NCBI GenBank assembly: GCA_000783305.1
Contig: JROE01000001.1
Coordinates: 158,519 to 222,518, forward strand
From: Sphingobacteriaceae bacterium DW12
Lineage (GTDB): Bacteria > Bacteroidota > Bacteroidia > Sphingobacteriales > Sphingobacteriaceae
Reading direction: 5' to 3'
DNA: 64,000 bases
Translations under genes and position numbers: made by a program
Notes under the pieces: generated by a model
The model's input: the letters and a program-made list of their open reading frames with translations, nothing else
What the model was told of the DNA's origin: nothing
The model's database searches: none
Part shown: piece after piece, positions 43,694 to 53,223 of the stretch
How positions within the stretch are numbered: position 1 is the first letter of the stretch
Layout of the letters: each line of letters begins with the position of its first letter

Positions 43694-45055
43694 TTAATTT
43701 TGTGGTATAAATTCGATTATCTCCTGACCTACATCCATTTTTACCTGATAGATACCCGCTTTAAATTGAGCCCCAGGTATTAAGTCGCCAGCTCCTGAAC
43801 GGGTCACTAGGGTATTGGGAATCACCTGGTATTTATTTTTGGTATCCACTTCTTGTGCCCAACCATATCCTTTAAAAAATTTAAAGCCCATACTGTTGTT
43901 GAGATATAAAGTCGCTTCAAATAATTGGGGACCTGATTTCTTAAAAAACAGCCATTGATGTGGGTAACTAAAATCCCATTCTAAAGTGGCTACAAAAGGT
44001 TGTATAGGTAATCCGGCACCTGTGCCTAGGATGTACATAACCTCAGGATAAAACACATCTCGTGGTCTTTCCAAATACAGAAATTTGGTGCTGGAATTAA
44101 ATTTTAGATTATATAGGGCTGTTGGTCCTGTAAACTTGGCGTCTGTACCTCCCAGCGGCTTAAAGAATTCGGGCCTTAAGTTTTTAGCCAAATCGGAACC
44201 CATGCCGGTAAAACTCACCACAGCGTCTTCTACAAGATTGATATCGGATTGGGTATAGGCTCCTCCAATAGCAAAAAAGCTGCTTAGGTCGACCTGTATC
44301 CGATGTTGAAGCAACTTGGAAATGTTAAAACTAAGCATGTCAAATTCGAGATATTGAATCGGAAAATTGCTTGAATTTGGGGTTGAAATGCTAGTTGATG
44401 TTTCTTCTGTTACGACTGAAATCTTGTTGTTTTTCCATCCCCAAACTAATCCGGAATAATCGGGTTTGTTATCAATCATCCGCTGTGCTATCTTAAAGTC
44501 TGCCCCTACGCTAGTCAGGTCTGCTGCTGTAGTACGATAACCGTAAGGGCTATCCACTAATTTTTGCATGATGTAAACAGCGCCTTTGCTATCTATTAGG
44601 AATAACTGTTCGGGATTTTCGGGCCTGACGACGTCTACACTTTCTTCGTCTTTCAAGACCAACTCCGTGGTTGTATTTGCCAATGCATTGCTCACTTTTA
44701 GGGATACGTTCAACTTGCCATTTTTAAAACCTGCCACAAATGGCAACACGGCTTCTTCCACAATCTTAAATGATCGTCCGGAAATGTTTTTGGTTATATT
44801 TAAGATTTCGGCTTCATCCATGCGGATTAATAATTGATAAGAAACCAGGTCATTGTTGGTGTCGCTTACGTCGGCCGTGAATCTGATCTTACCTCCTGCA
44901 GGAATTTGTATCTCTCCATTAGCTCCTTTTAGTGCTGCATGCACAATCGTAGGTGCAGATGGATTTGGCCATTCTGGCCACTGCGGTGTGGTGATATCTT
45001 TATTCTGACAGGAAATAAAGATCAATACAAAGAGTATATATACTATTCTTTTCAT
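43694..45055 (-). CDS. SusE/F-position surface lipoprotein
   Basis: 453 aa. 'MKRIVYILFVLIFISC' lipobox, then an Ig-like N-terminal domain ('GEIQIPAGGKIRFTADVSD') and a long beta-rich remainder with aromatic patches ('PHQWLFFKKSGPQLFEATLY', 'KGYGWAQEVD'). The position between SusD and the enzymes is that of surface glycan-binding proteins. It may belong to the DUF5125/DUF5121 group, but I cannot confirm this. It probably holds substrate at the cell surface for the SusCD pair. Confidence 0.78.
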   Translation of the reverse strand: MKRIVYILFVLIFISCQNKDITTPQWPEWPNPSAPTIVHAALKGANGEIQIPAGGKIRFTADVSDTNNDLVSYQLLIRMDEAEILNITKNISGRSFKIVEEAVLPFVAGFKNGKLNVSLKVSNALANTTTELVLKDEESVDVVRPENPEQLFLIDSKGAVYIMQKLVDSPYGYRTTAADLTSVGADFKIAQRMIDNKPDYSGLVWGWKNNKISVVTEETSTSISTPNSSNFPIQYLEFDMLSFNISKLLQHRIQVDLSSFFAIGGAYTQSDINLVEDAVVSFTGMGSDLAKNLRPEFFKPLGGTDAKFTGPTALYNLKFNSSTKFLYLERPRDVFYPEVMYILGTGAGLPIQPFVATLEWDFSYPHQWLFFKKSGPQLFEATLYLNNSMGFKFFKGYGWAQEVDTKNKYQVIPNTLVTRSGAGDLIPGAQFKAGIYQVKMDVGQEIIEFIPQN

Positions 45056-45073
45056 GTTTAACTTATTATTGAA

Positions 45074-46708
45074 CTACCTTGCATTTGCTACGTCACTCCG
45101 CCAGCCTTCGCGCTCAAAGGTTTGAACTAAATTCTTTCCATAAGATTCCTTGGCCTGTTGAACGGCATAATTGGGTATGGGTAAATATTGATGGGTTGGT
45201 ATGACTCCTTTTAACTGAAAATTGCGCTGGGCAAATTTATTGAATCGGATGAGGTCGATTTTACGAAGTCCTTCATAATATAGTTCATGGCCCCGCTCTG
45301 TTAGAATGGCATCTAAAAAGGATTCCTTATTGCTGAGTGCTAGTGCTGGGAGATCGTTTAAGCCCGCCCGCTTGCGCACGACATTGACCGCGGCAATTGC
45401 TTCTGCAGAGGGAATGCCATTGCTCTCCCGTACGTCGGCTTCTGCATACATTAAAAGAACATCTGCCCACCGAGCTAGTGGTATATCAGTGCCTTGAAAA
45501 GGGGTGGCTGTCTCTATGGGGAACTTATTGAGGATAAATCCATCCCAGATAGGATTATTACGATCGATCCATTTGCCAGCGGTGGTATAGTAGCGGGTAA
45601 TGATGGCTTCTTTACGCAAATCATTGGGTTCAAAGGTATCGTAAAAACGAGGGCTTACATTAAACGTCTGGCCCCATCCGGCGCCTTGCAAGGCGAATGC
45701 AGTAGGCTTACCCTGATCATCCATCCGCGCTGCATTATCAGGAACAGCCAACATCATCAACGGATTGAAGTTTCCAGATTTATTACCACCGTCTGCATTT
45801 TCATCGGCACTTACGGCCATAATAATCTCTTCATTGAAATTGTTGGCATTCTTAAACACTTCGGTGTACGGATTAGCTCCTTTGCTATACAAATTATACT
45901 TTCCTTTTAATTCTTCATACATCTTCAATGCTTTGGTATAATAGCCTTGCTGGTGATAGCCTTCATTTAAACAATGACGCATAATGCACACCCGTGTGTA
46001 ATCCTTGTTGTATCGTCCTATATCTTGCTGAGTTTCGGCGATATATTGGTATGCAAAATCAAAGTCATCCATAATCCATTGGGACATTTGTGCCAAGGTA
46101 GGTCGCTCTAAATTTTCTAAAGCTACTTTGTCGGTCACTAGGTCTGGGTCGACGATGACCGGTACCGGACCGTATACATGTAACAAATAGTACATCATCA
46201 AACCACGACATAGACGAGCTTCGGCAAGAAGTTTCATTTTATCGTCTTCGGACATAATGGACGTAGATGCCTTATCAAGTGTCCCGATAACATTTGTGAA
46301 GTAGGTAACTTCTGCTAGTTTTGGAAAATGATTTGGTCTTGCATCATCTAGTGTACCACGCACATAATAAACAGCTTGACTGAAATCGGCTCTGGATAGT
46401 CTGAGGTATTCCCCTCCCCAACCATTATTCCAAATCGCCATTTCTTCTGTGGGATAATCAAAAAGCTTAAGCACTCCACCTGCAGGAATATACCAGCTAT
46501 GTTGGTTACCTGTTGTACCTGCCCCAATGTAATAGGTCCAGGTCGCGGTAAAAGGCATGTAGCAGGTCATCATAAAGGATTCATACTCTGCCTTTGTTTT
46601 GGGATAATTAGAGACATTTAAGGTTCCGTATAATTGTGGGTCAAAATTTTTCTCACAACTCGTGGCTAGAAAAATGACACCAATTAAATATAATATCTTC
46701 TTTTTCAT
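45074..46708 (-). CDS. RagB/SusD-family nutrient-binding lipoprotein
   Basis: 544 aa from ATG 46708 ('MKKKILYLIGVIFLATSC', lipobox Cys 18). SusD fold: 'LAEARLCRGLMMYYLLHVYG', 'VCIMRHCLNEGYHQQGYYTK', 'WADVLLMYAEADVRESNGIP' and 'LTERGHELYYEGLRKIDLIR'. It pairs with the SusC gene just upstream (88-bp gap) to form the outer-membrane import complex of this locus. Confidence 0.95.
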   Translation of the reverse strand: MKKKILYLIGVIFLATSCEKNFDPQLYGTLNVSNYPKTKAEYESFMMTCYMPFTATWTYYIGAGTTGNQHSWYIPAGGVLKLFDYPTEEMAIWNNGWGGEYLRLSRADFSQAVYYVRGTLDDARPNHFPKLAEVTYFTNVIGTLDKASTSIMSEDDKMKLLAEARLCRGLMMYYLLHVYGPVPVIVDPDLVTDKVALENLERPTLAQMSQWIMDDFDFAYQYIAETQQDIGRYNKDYTRVCIMRHCLNEGYHQQGYYTKALKMYEELKGKYNLYSKGANPYTEVFKNANNFNEEIIMAVSADENADGGNKSGNFNPLMMLAVPDNAARMDDQGKPTAFALQGAGWGQTFNVSPRFYDTFEPNDLRKEAIITRYYTTAGKWIDRNNPIWDGFILNKFPIETATPFQGTDIPLARWADVLLMYAEADVRESNGIPSAEAIAAVNVVRKRAGLNDLPALALSNKESFLDAILTERGHELYYEGLRKIDLIRFNKFAQRNFQLKGVIPTHQYLPIPNYAVQQAKESYGKNLVQTFEREGWRSDVANAR

Positions 46709-46795
46709 ATGTGTATTATTTGTTTTTTTACTTGTCATATGGAATACTCATGGGTGCTTGTGCTTTGCTAAACATGAGTATTTCATAATGAATCA

Positions 46796-49700
46796 TTAAA
46801 AACTGACTGCCGCACCGATTGTGTAGGTTCTGACCATAGGATATTCGGCAGCGGACAAACTATTGTATCCTGTATAATACCCTCCTGTCTGTGCTTCTGG
46901 ATCTACCCCAACAAATTTTGTAAACGTAAATGGATTTTGGGTATCGACAAATAAGCGGATATTCTTTACATATTTGGAGATAACCTTATGCTGTTGTAGA
47001 TTGAAATTATATCCAAGTGTGATGTTGCGTACACGTACAAATGATGCATCTTGAAGATCTTCAACATAGCCGACATCTCCAGGCAAGGCTACAGCTTTAG
47101 TTGATGCGATACCTCTTCTGGTACCTTCTGTATTATTCTGGGAATTCCAGATTTCAAAGGCATACTGATTTGAATTTTTCGGCCCAGGATAATACAGGTC
47201 ACCGACCATGGCCCAACTATAGGCATAATTGCGCTTCCACTGACCTAACTGACCATACATAAAAATATCTAAATCGAAGTTTTTATAATTGAATGTGTTA
47301 CCAAATCCAAGAATGATCTGAGGTTCGAGGTTTCTCATTTTAACATCGTCTACCGTGATCTCATTATCGCCGTTGTTATCTTTTATGATGGGGTATCCGG
47401 GTTTTTGAGCATCTTGAGATAAACTTTTTTGGGATTCGGGCATATTGCTCCGATCACTATTTATGATACCATCGGTATCGTAATAATAATAGGCGTTCAT
47501 GGGCTCGTAAAACCGTGCTCTATATTCTTCATAATAATGGTTTGGCTCACGCTTGACCCAAGTAGACTCGTAATGGGAAAGGGTTATGAGTGATTTCCAT
47601 TGAAAAGAGGAAGCTGATTTTATTTGATGGGTTTGGACGCTCGCCTCCCAACCTGTCCGCATATAATGGCCGAAATTCATCGGTACAGTACCACTTGAAC
47701 TCAGGGGTGATGCGGGATCGTTGCCCAGTAAATCGGTGATATCATTTCGAAATACATCAAAACTTCCAGTTACTCTATTGGCAAACAAAGTAAAGTCTAC
47801 GCCGATATTTTTCATGGTAGTCTTTTGCCAAGATACATCTGGATAATCTGGCCCACTTAACAGATAAGGGATATAGGTAACGGAATTATTGGAAAACTTG
47901 ATAAACTGACTGGCCACATAATAGGTGCCATACAAACTAGAACCTAAATTGTCACTACCGGTCTCTCCCCAACTACCTCTCAACTTAAGTTGATCTATCC
48001 AACTGACACCTTGTAAGAAATGTTCGTTGCTGATCTTCCATGCTGCCGATACAGATGGAAAATAGCCGTATTTCTTACCTGGGAAAAACTTGTCTGTACC
48101 GTCTCTACGTAAAGTCCCGGATACGATATACCTGTCTTTAAAGTCAACTCCTGCCCTGACAAATTGGGATCGCCTCTCGCTTCCGCTTCGGGAGGAGGTA
48201 GGAAAATAATCTCCTTCTGCTGCGGCAATATTGTCGGCTCCTATATTGTCATTAATTTGCTGGTAATCGATTTCTAAACCTTGGCCACTCTGCAGGTATT
48301 TGCCTATGCCGGCAACAGCTTCTAAACGCCATTGCTCGTTTATTTTTTTATTGAATGACAAGGTGGATTCAAAGGTCTGGTGCTGACGCTCTATATACCC
48401 AAGATGTCCTCTTGATTTATACATCTGAAAGAAATAGATATCGGATGGTATGTATAAATCACGATTGGTATTTTCTTTGTTTAGACCATAAATAACCCTT
48501 CCTTTCAACACGTCTTTAATAACATCAATATCGGCTGCAAAATTTAAATAATAGCCATTAGATCGGGTATTGTCCTTGATCTTGACCATCTCTGCTGGAT
48601 TGGGAAAATTCTGGTATATACTTGCTTTACCATCTGCACCATACACAGGCAGGTATGAGGGATATGTCAATGCAGATTGAAGTGAGCCGGAACCGTGACC
48701 ACCTGAACCTCCTTCTGCACTGGAGTTGGTAAAGTAATTTTGATTGATATTGGCAATCGCGGTCAGCTTTAAAAAAGGAAATAGTTGAGCTGAAAGATTG
48801 GAGCGCATGGTGTAGCGCTTAAGACCGGAATTGGCCACGGTACCGTCTTGGTTGAAATAGTTACCAGATAGATAGTAATTGTATGACTTTGTACCACCAG
48901 ATAGCATGATGTTTTGATTGGTAATGCTTCCATTCTTCAATACATGATCCAACCAGTCTGTTGTAGTCGCCGCCTGGATGTCGTCTGGCGTAAATTGTGG
49001 TATCCAATTGTGATCAAATGCATGCGGGCCGTACGGATACATCTCATGGGTAAACAGATAATTTTCCTTATTAAAAAGATTGGCAAGATTCATATAATCT
49101 TGTCCATTCAATGGTTTTAGGTAAGGGTAATTTTTAACGACAGAGTGTGAGCCATCGTAGCTGATCCTGGGTGAAGACTCTGTTCCTTTCTTGGTGGTAA
49201 TTAAAATTACACCATTTGCTGCGCCGATACCGTAAATCGCCGCCGAAGCGTCTTTTAGTATTTCGATCGACTCAATGTCATTCGGATTTAACCCTGCCAA
49301 TCCGCCTCGGCGTATAGAATTGGGGACATCTGTAGAGCCTGCTCCTACTTCCAACTGTCCGCTAGGCATCATGATGCCATCGACAATATAGATGGGTGTG
49401 CCTGCACCCCGTATGGACAAATTAACGTCTCCTCCTGGCTGTGGACTGCTCAGGGTGGCCTGTAAGCCCGCGGCTCTTCCTAAAAGCATTTGTGACATAT
49501 TACTAATGGCTGCTTTTGAAATATTATCAGGCTTTATCGTGGAGACGGCTGTCGTTAGGTTTTTTCTTAAAGCCGTACCATACCCTACGACGACGACTTC
49601 GTTGAGGTTATTCAAAGAACTTTTAAGCTGAATTTCGAGATGATCACTGGCAGATATCATCTGCTCCAGAGTCTCAAACCCGACGCTGCTGAATGCCAGC

Positions 49701-50281
49701 ACTTTGTCTGTTGGAGAAACCTTAATCTTAAAATGCCCCCTCTCATCAGATTTTGTCTGCAGATTGGATCCTTTCACTTGGATGGTAACGCCGGCAATTG
49801 CTTTGCCTTGATCGTCCTTGATGATACCCGCTATTTCTCTTTCTTGAACTGCTACGGGCAATTGATAGGTGTCTTTTCCTTTAACAGAGAGGGTTTCTTT
49901 TTTAGTCTTTCTATGAACTAAAATAGTTTTATCATCTAAAGTATATTCGTAGGGTTGATCTTTAAATAATACGTCCATCAGTTGGTTTATACGGACTGAT
50001 TTAACAGAAAGTGTCACAGGCTTTGCCTCTTTGAGATCTTCTAAATTATATAAAACCACATATGGACTCTGCTTTTCGATTAACTGAAATATTTTAGCTA
50101 TAGTCGTTGACTTTACCTCCAACGAAATAACTTGAGAATAACTTTTGGCCTGTATATGGATGCAAAAGCAACATATTAAAGGGCAAACTATCTTAAAGAT
50201 CATAATCGTTTTCTTTAAAAATGATAATGGTAGTTTTCTTCGGGGCAGGAATATGCTTTCCTTTCCTCGCATTTTTTTCAT
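46796..50281 (-). CDS. SusC/RagA TonB-dependent transporter with STN domain
   Basis: 1161 aa. Signal region includes 'MIFKIVCPLICCFCIHIQA'. An STN domain follows ('VISLEVKSTTIAKIFQLIEK', 'LMDVLFKDQPYEYTLDDKTI'), then the carboxypeptidase-regulatory-like domain ('IAGIIKDDQGKAIAGVTIQV'), the plug ('GAGTPIYIVDGIMMPSGQLE', 'IESIEILKDASAAIYGIGAA') and the barrel. The STN domain signals to the FecR anti-sigma factor encoded immediately upstream, so substrate import can induce the locus. The true start could be an internal Met. Confidence 0.95.
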   Translation of the reverse strand: MKKMRGKESIFLPRRKLPLSFLKKTIMIFKIVCPLICCFCIHIQAKSYSQVISLEVKSTTIAKIFQLIEKQSPYVVLYNLEDLKEAKPVTLSVKSVRINQLMDVLFKDQPYEYTLDDKTILVHRKTKKETLSVKGKDTYQLPVAVQEREIAGIIKDDQGKAIAGVTIQVKGSNLQTKSDERGHFKIKVSPTDKVLAFSSVGFETLEQMISASDHLEIQLKSSLNNLNEVVVVGYGTALRKNLTTAVSTIKPDNISKAAISNMSQMLLGRAAGLQATLSSPQPGGDVNLSIRGAGTPIYIVDGIMMPSGQLEVGAGSTDVPNSIRRGGLAGLNPNDIESIEILKDASAAIYGIGAANGVILITTKKGTESSPRISYDGSHSVVKNYPYLKPLNGQDYMNLANLFNKENYLFTHEMYPYGPHAFDHNWIPQFTPDDIQAATTTDWLDHVLKNGSITNQNIMLSGGTKSYNYYLSGNYFNQDGTVANSGLKRYTMRSNLSAQLFPFLKLTAIANINQNYFTNSSAEGGSGGHGSGSLQSALTYPSYLPVYGADGKASIYQNFPNPAEMVKIKDNTRSNGYYLNFAADIDVIKDVLKGRVIYGLNKENTNRDLYIPSDIYFFQMYKSRGHLGYIERQHQTFESTLSFNKKINEQWRLEAVAGIGKYLQSGQGLEIDYQQINDNIGADNIAAAEGDYFPTSSRSGSERRSQFVRAGVDFKDRYIVSGTLRRDGTDKFFPGKKYGYFPSVSAAWKISNEHFLQGVSWIDQLKLRGSWGETGSDNLGSSLYGTYYVASQFIKFSNNSVTYIPYLLSGPDYPDVSWQKTTMKNIGVDFTLFANRVTGSFDVFRNDITDLLGNDPASPLSSSGTVPMNFGHYMRTGWEASVQTHQIKSASSFQWKSLITLSHYESTWVKREPNHYYEEYRARFYEPMNAYYYYDTDGIINSDRSNMPESQKSLSQDAQKPGYPIIKDNNGDNEITVDDVKMRNLEPQIILGFGNTFNYKNFDLDIFMYGQLGQWKRNYAYSWAMVGDLYYPGPKNSNQYAFEIWNSQNNTEGTRRGIASTKAVALPGDVGYVEDLQDASFVRVRNITLGYNFNLQQHKVISKYVKNIRLFVDTQNPFTFTKFVGVDPEAQTGGYYTGYNSLSAAEYPMVRTYTIGAAVSF

Positions 50282-50447
50282 AATTTTGATTTGCTAAGGT
50301 TTACTATTAAAATATGAGTCCATTCTATTTTAGCGTGTATCCTAAGTATATTGCTGGGGCCGTGCGGTCAACACGCCCAGCTTTCTTTGATACAACACTT
50401 AAGCTTAAGTCGGTGCTGCTTTCATGTAATGATTGTTGGGTTATATA

Positions 50448-51650
50448 TTATTTTTTAGGATTAAAATCGTCATATAGCAATAGGGTCCGATTGGTCTGAA
50501 ATTCTGATTTTAAATTAAACTCTTGTTCAATGAAATGAACAAAAGTTGACAACTTGACCCCCCTACTCATTTTCCCCCCTAAATAGCCGGTTAATTTCTT
50601 TCCTTTGTAGATGACTTTAATGTCGTACCAGCGTTCAATTTGTTTTAAAGATTCTTCGATACTGATTGCATGAAAATTGAAATATCCATTCTTCCATGAT
50701 ACAATGGCTTCTGTATCTACAGGGTGTACTTGCATCTTTTTATCTGCTCCATAGACGATTTGCTCGCCGGGTGACAGTACAATAGTCTGACCTGTTTGAT
50801 CGATTGTACGCACACGTACGGAACCTGTAAGCAATGTGGTTTTACTATTTTTCTCATTTTCGTAGTCATTTACATTGAATGAGGTGCCCAGAACTTCAAT
50901 CTGTTGCTCTTTTGTATGAACAATAAATGGCCTATTTTTATCCTTAACAACTTCAAAGTAGACTTCGCCTTTTATTTTTACTTCTCTACGATCTTGACTA
51001 AAAGTAGAAGGGTACGTAATTTCAGAACCTGCATTCAGCCATATTTTGGTGCCATCTTGAAGTACGGCAGAATAGGTCCCTCCATTGGGAGTTCTTAAAG
51101 TGACTGTTTCATTATGCGCAAGATGTTTAATTTTTGTTCCATCCCCATAAGTAATCTGATCGGTATGTTGCACAACCTGCGAATTGGAGCCGCTCAAGGC
51201 AAGTGTCTCTCCGTTTGATAAGGTAAGTAGGGCTTGATTTGATCCTGGTATAATATCTTGAACCTGTAGGTTAATATCCGCCTTATTATTGAACAATTTG
51301 TGATCTCTGGATGCCCAATATACGGTACTTGCAATACCTATGCATACTAATACAGCTGCTGCATAACGAGACCAGATGGGGAATTTATTGATGCGTGGTG
51401 TAGAGGCTACAGACTGATCTAGTCGATCTTGGATAATCAACCAAGTATTATCGACTATACGGGCAGCTTTTAGACGAAGGTCATTTGTAGCCTCTTCTCT
51501 ACTCTTGAAATGCGCTTCAAACAAGGCGTCGATCGCTGGATCGATGGGGTCGGCTAGCATATAGGTATATAATGTATCTATATCTTCTGCCGATGCATTG
51601 CCAGCGAAATATCGCTCCAAAAGTGCTGAAATGTGTTCCTTATTCTCCAT
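50448..51650 (-). CDS. FecR-family anti-sigma factor
   Basis: 400 aa. Cytoplasmic N-terminal region, one TM segment ('YAAAVLVCIGIASTVYWAS', about 92-110), and a periplasmic FecR domain ('VTLRTPNGGTYSAVLQDGTK', 'IWLNAGSEITYPSTFSQDRR', 'FEVVKDKNRPFIVHT'). The C-terminal STN-interacting part contains 'SIEESLKQIERWYDIKVIYK'. It is transcribed with the ECF sigma gene upstream and controls the downstream SusCD genes. Confidence 0.95.
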   Translation of the reverse strand: MENKEHISALLERYFAGNASAEDIDTLYTYMLADPIDPAIDALFEAHFKSREEATNDLRLKAARIVDNTWLIIQDRLDQSVASTPRINKFPIWSRYAAAVLVCIGIASTVYWASRDHKLFNNKADINLQVQDIIPGSNQALLTLSNGETLALSGSNSQVVQHTDQITYGDGTKIKHLAHNETVTLRTPNGGTYSAVLQDGTKIWLNAGSEITYPSTFSQDRREVKIKGEVYFEVVKDKNRPFIVHTKEQQIEVLGTSFNVNDYENEKNSKTTLLTGSVRVRTIDQTGQTIVLSPGEQIVYGADKKMQVHPVDTEAIVSWKNGYFNFHAISIEESLKQIERWYDIKVIYKGKKLTGYLGGKMSRGVKLSTFVHFIEQEFNLKSEFQTNRTLLLYDDFNPKK

Positions 51651-51744
51651 GCAGTTGGTTTATAATTTTTCCGTGTATGTATCTAATACACTTAAAAAAA
51701 GAAAACTAACAGCTCGAGGTAAAAAAAAGATTGTTTTTTTTTGA

Positions 51745-52323
51745 TTAGTACAATAAATAAAATAGCACTAGATGAAGATAATGTGGTTTTAACACGTGTT
51801 TTAAATGCTTATTGGCAGCCTGGAGATGCTGATTTATAGCGGAGTAACTTATATTCAACTCGTCACTTATTTCTTTATAACTCTTGCCTTCAATGCGATG
51901 TAAGACAAATACCTGTCGCTGCCTTTCGGTTAAAATTTGAAGCGCTTTTTCCAATATATTACTATAATCCTTTTTAAATAAATTCTCCTCGATGGGATTA
52001 TAAAATTCTTTATTTACTAACGAGCTACGATAGCGTTGATCCATCAATGAACTTCGAAACTTATTTAAGGAGATATTTTTGGCAATTTTATAGATGTAAG
52101 CATTGAAAGATAAGGATGGATCAATTGACGCTCTATTTTCCCATAGTTTAAGAAAAACGTCTTGAAGAACATCCTGCGCTAATTCTTCAGACTTTAATAA
52201 CTGAAGCAATTTAATGGCAATTTTATGGGCATACTTTGAATAAATAACCTCAAAGGCTTTCTTATCTCCATGCTTGAGCAGGGTAAGAATCTCTTGTTCA
52301 TTAAATTCAGAGGCATTACTCAC
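51745..52323 (-). CDS. ECF sigma-70 factor (Bacteroidota SusC-associated type)
   Basis: 192 aa. Sigma region 2 'AFEVIYSKYAHKIAIKLLQL' and 'VLQDVFLKLWENRASIDPSL'; region 4 'ALQILTERQRQVFVLHRIEG' and 'KSYKEISDELNISYSAINQH'. The start read is GTG at 52323. A hydrophobic tail 'YLHLVLFYLLY' ends the protein. With the FecR partner 94 bp downstream it forms the trans-envelope switch for this polysaccharide utilisation locus. Confidence 0.94.
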   Translation of the reverse strand: MSNASEFNEQEILTLLKHGDKKAFEVIYSKYAHKIAIKLLQLLKSEELAQDVLQDVFLKLWENRASIDPSLSFNAYIYKIAKNISLNKFRSSLMDQRYRSSLVNKEFYNPIEENLFKKDYSNILEKALQILTERQRQVFVLHRIEGKSYKEISDELNISYSAINQHLQAANKHLKHVLKPHYLHLVLFYLLY

Positions 52324-52585
52324 AGTTTTGCTTATATCTAGGTCTTGATTATTCTTTTTGAAGCCATAAATATAATCGATATTTTTAAATCAATCATAAA
52401 AAATATAACTCTATTCAATTTTTTGATAATTCACGAGGATCAAGGGATGTTTCAGGGCGAGATATTCCACATTTGAGGCTTAAAAGCATTAGAAATGGAT
52501 ATATATATCTGGCTGGAAACATTTATCTCCATTTTACCTTAACGATATCTATTACGATAGCTAATCTCGTATAAAACGAAGAGTA

Positions 52586-52727
52586 ATGGTTGAGTTTTAC
52601 GGTGAAACGGTTTGGCTAAGTCAATGTCAATTAGCTGATTTGTTTGAAACTGACTATCCCCCTCTTTAAGCATGTAAAGATATATATATTGAAGATAAAT
52701 GGAATGAAGATTCAACTTGCATAAGTT
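52586..52727 (+). pseudogene. RhuM-family gene remnant
   Basis: The translation 'VEFYGETVWLSQCQLADLF', then a TAA in frame, then 'DIYIEDKWNEDSTC', follows the N-terminus of RhuM-like proteins ('W-L-T-Q-x-Q-x-A-x-L-F ... I-x-N-I-x-x-E-G-E-L-x-E-x-S-T'). There is one stop, a small indel and no downstream continuation, so it is dead. Confidence 0.65.
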
Positions 52728-53223
52728 CGTCATCCCATCTTCTTATACAAAATTTCACCAATTATCCTGGCTTTTTCAATACAAGACAACAGTTTACAAG
52801 CATTCACAGAATATAGAGCATCTGCTAAAAAAGAGCTACACGACTCTGCTAAGGAACCTATCGCCTTTTGGGTAAAGAATCTGCAGAAAAGCAAGATTAC
52901 TTACATCCAATCTTGCCGCTTCTCGAGAACGATCATCTATTACATTAGAGGGTATAAACCTACTTCCCTTGGCTATTTGCTTCAGAATCTCGGACAGTGG
53001 CAGTAGCTATCTGAAAACCATTTGGAGATGGGCGTAGGAAAAAAAGAATTGACAGCTCTATCCAAACTAAATATACCTAATACTGGGTATTGTGTTTCCT
53101 ATATTGGCCCGATACCTTTGTCTACAGATACTAAACGAATATGTTAAAACAGAAAAAACCTAATAAACGATTATTGATATCTATTATAAAGAATATAAAA
53201 ATTAAGTAGAATACGTAAAAAAT
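52728..53223. other. Gene-free stretch with decayed coding sequence
   Basis: About 500 bp. A plus-strand frame around 52775-53005 reads protein-like without a start or family. Together with the RhuM fragment it suggests an eroded insertion. Confidence 0.35.

Noticed and set aside
45306..45910. Plus-strand ORFs within the SusD gene
   Set aside because: Shadow frames of a clearly coding SusD gene on the other strand.
52539..52733. 64-codon minus-strand ORF
   Set aside because: It lies antisense to the RhuM remnant and has no domain or promoter.
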